From assembly GCF_004458765.1 (NCBI RefSeq), contig NZ_SPJX01000267.1, positions 14,957-78,956 on the forward strand: a stretch of 64,000 bases of DNA, read 5' to 3'. Below, one piece after another: positions 63,823 through 64,000 of the stretch. The translations under genes and the position numbers were made by a program. The first letter of the stretch is position 1. The number at the start of each line of letters is the position of its first letter. The stretch is from Microvirga pakistanensis (GTDB lineage Bacteria > Pseudomonadota > Alphaproteobacteria > Rhizobiales > Beijerinckiaceae). The notes under the pieces are model-generated. The model was not told the origin of the DNA. It saw only the letters and a program-made list of their open reading frames with translations, and did no database searches.

Positions 63823-64000
63823 TCAGGCCGTCTTCAGATTCCCGGCCGACTCCTTGCCTGTCCGGCGGTCGGTCTCGACATCGTAGGAGACCTTCTGACC
63901 TTCAACCAGACCATCCAGGCTGGCGCGCTCCAGTGCGCTCGCATGGACGAACACGTCCTTGCCGCCGGTGTCGGGCTGGGTGAAGACCTGATTCTTTGTT
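63823..64000 (-). CDS. Cold-shock protein, CspA family (5' end beyond the window)
   Basis: The last 58 codons are present: KNQVFTQPDTGGKDVFVHAS, then LERASLDGLVEGQKVSYDVE and a stop at 63823. RNP2 (DVFVHASAL) is seen; RNP1 is out of the window. It is a paralogue of the gene at 63284. Confidence 0.9.
   Translation of the reverse strand, partial: TKNQVFTQPDTGGKDVFVHASALERASLDGLVEGQKVSYDVETDRRTGKESAGNLKTA

Overview
The window looks like chromosomal DNA of a high-GC alphaproteobacterium of the order Hyphomicrobiales (Rhizobiales), most likely a Methylobacteriaceae/Microvirga-type genome (inference, no database search possible). The basis is a Brucella/Rhizobium-type porin, Usg and ExoD proteins, the rhizobial gene order fabD-fabG-acpP-fabF-mltG-yicC-gmk and lptF-lptG-lptD-pdxA-rsmA, and a circularly permuted two-piece tmRNA gene, which is an alphaproteobacterial hallmark.

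Bases 1-46.6 kb are mostly housekeeping. 1-10 kb: usg, exoD, a PRC-barrel protein, radC (frameshifted in a homopolymer), map, a FkbM methyltransferase, sfsA, a CinA-type protein, gpt, an Aas-like acyl synthetase and a porin. 10-20 kb: an alpha/beta hydrolase, a soluble lytic transglycosylase, dapA-smpB, a GcvR-like ACT protein, a NYN-domain protein, pyrE, a class I amidotransferase, the bifunctional RelA/SpoT enzyme and rpoZ. 20-31 kb: fatty-acid synthesis, mltG, yicC, gmk, ddl, rsmA and pdxA. 31-46.6 kb: LPS export (lptD, lptG, lptF), pepA-holC, a serine carboxypeptidase, small membrane and lipoproteins, an ABC-F ATPase, a Crp/Fnr regulator, and a TetR-controlled HlyD/MFS efflux pair with a clear operator.

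Bases 46.6-60 kb are accessory. Gene density falls, base composition becomes more AT-rich, and insertion-sequence debris and repeats appear. A roughly 50-bp direct repeat (47066 and 54973) brackets an outer-membrane beta-barrel gene, a FecR-domain gene and, divergently, a 1383-residue protein that joins a TIR domain, a STAND NTPase, a periplasmic CHASE2 sensor and a class III nucleotide cyclase whose catalytic residues are partly replaced. This is the most unusual item in the window. Next come an IS3 remnant fused to a broken hydrolase gene, a tightly packed three-gene operon of coiled-coil/DUF proteins of unknown role, and a remnant resembling sigma-70 region 1.1. The accessory stretch ends at ssrA (tmRNA), a frequent integration site for genomic islands.

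Bases 60-64 kb return to ordinary genes: an unknown 246-residue protein, a PlsC-type acyltransferase, rpsU, a DUF6481-like charged protein, a small unknown protein and two cold-shock proteins, the last cut by the window end.

SmpB (14 kb) and tmRNA (60 kb) together supply trans-translation. FabD/FabG/AcpP/FabF, the PlsC-like enzyme and the acyl synthetase serve lipid synthesis. The Lpt proteins, Ddl, MltG and the lytic transglycosylase serve the envelope. Several palindromic intergenic elements are scattered between the housekeeping genes, and one supplies the stop codon of sfsA.
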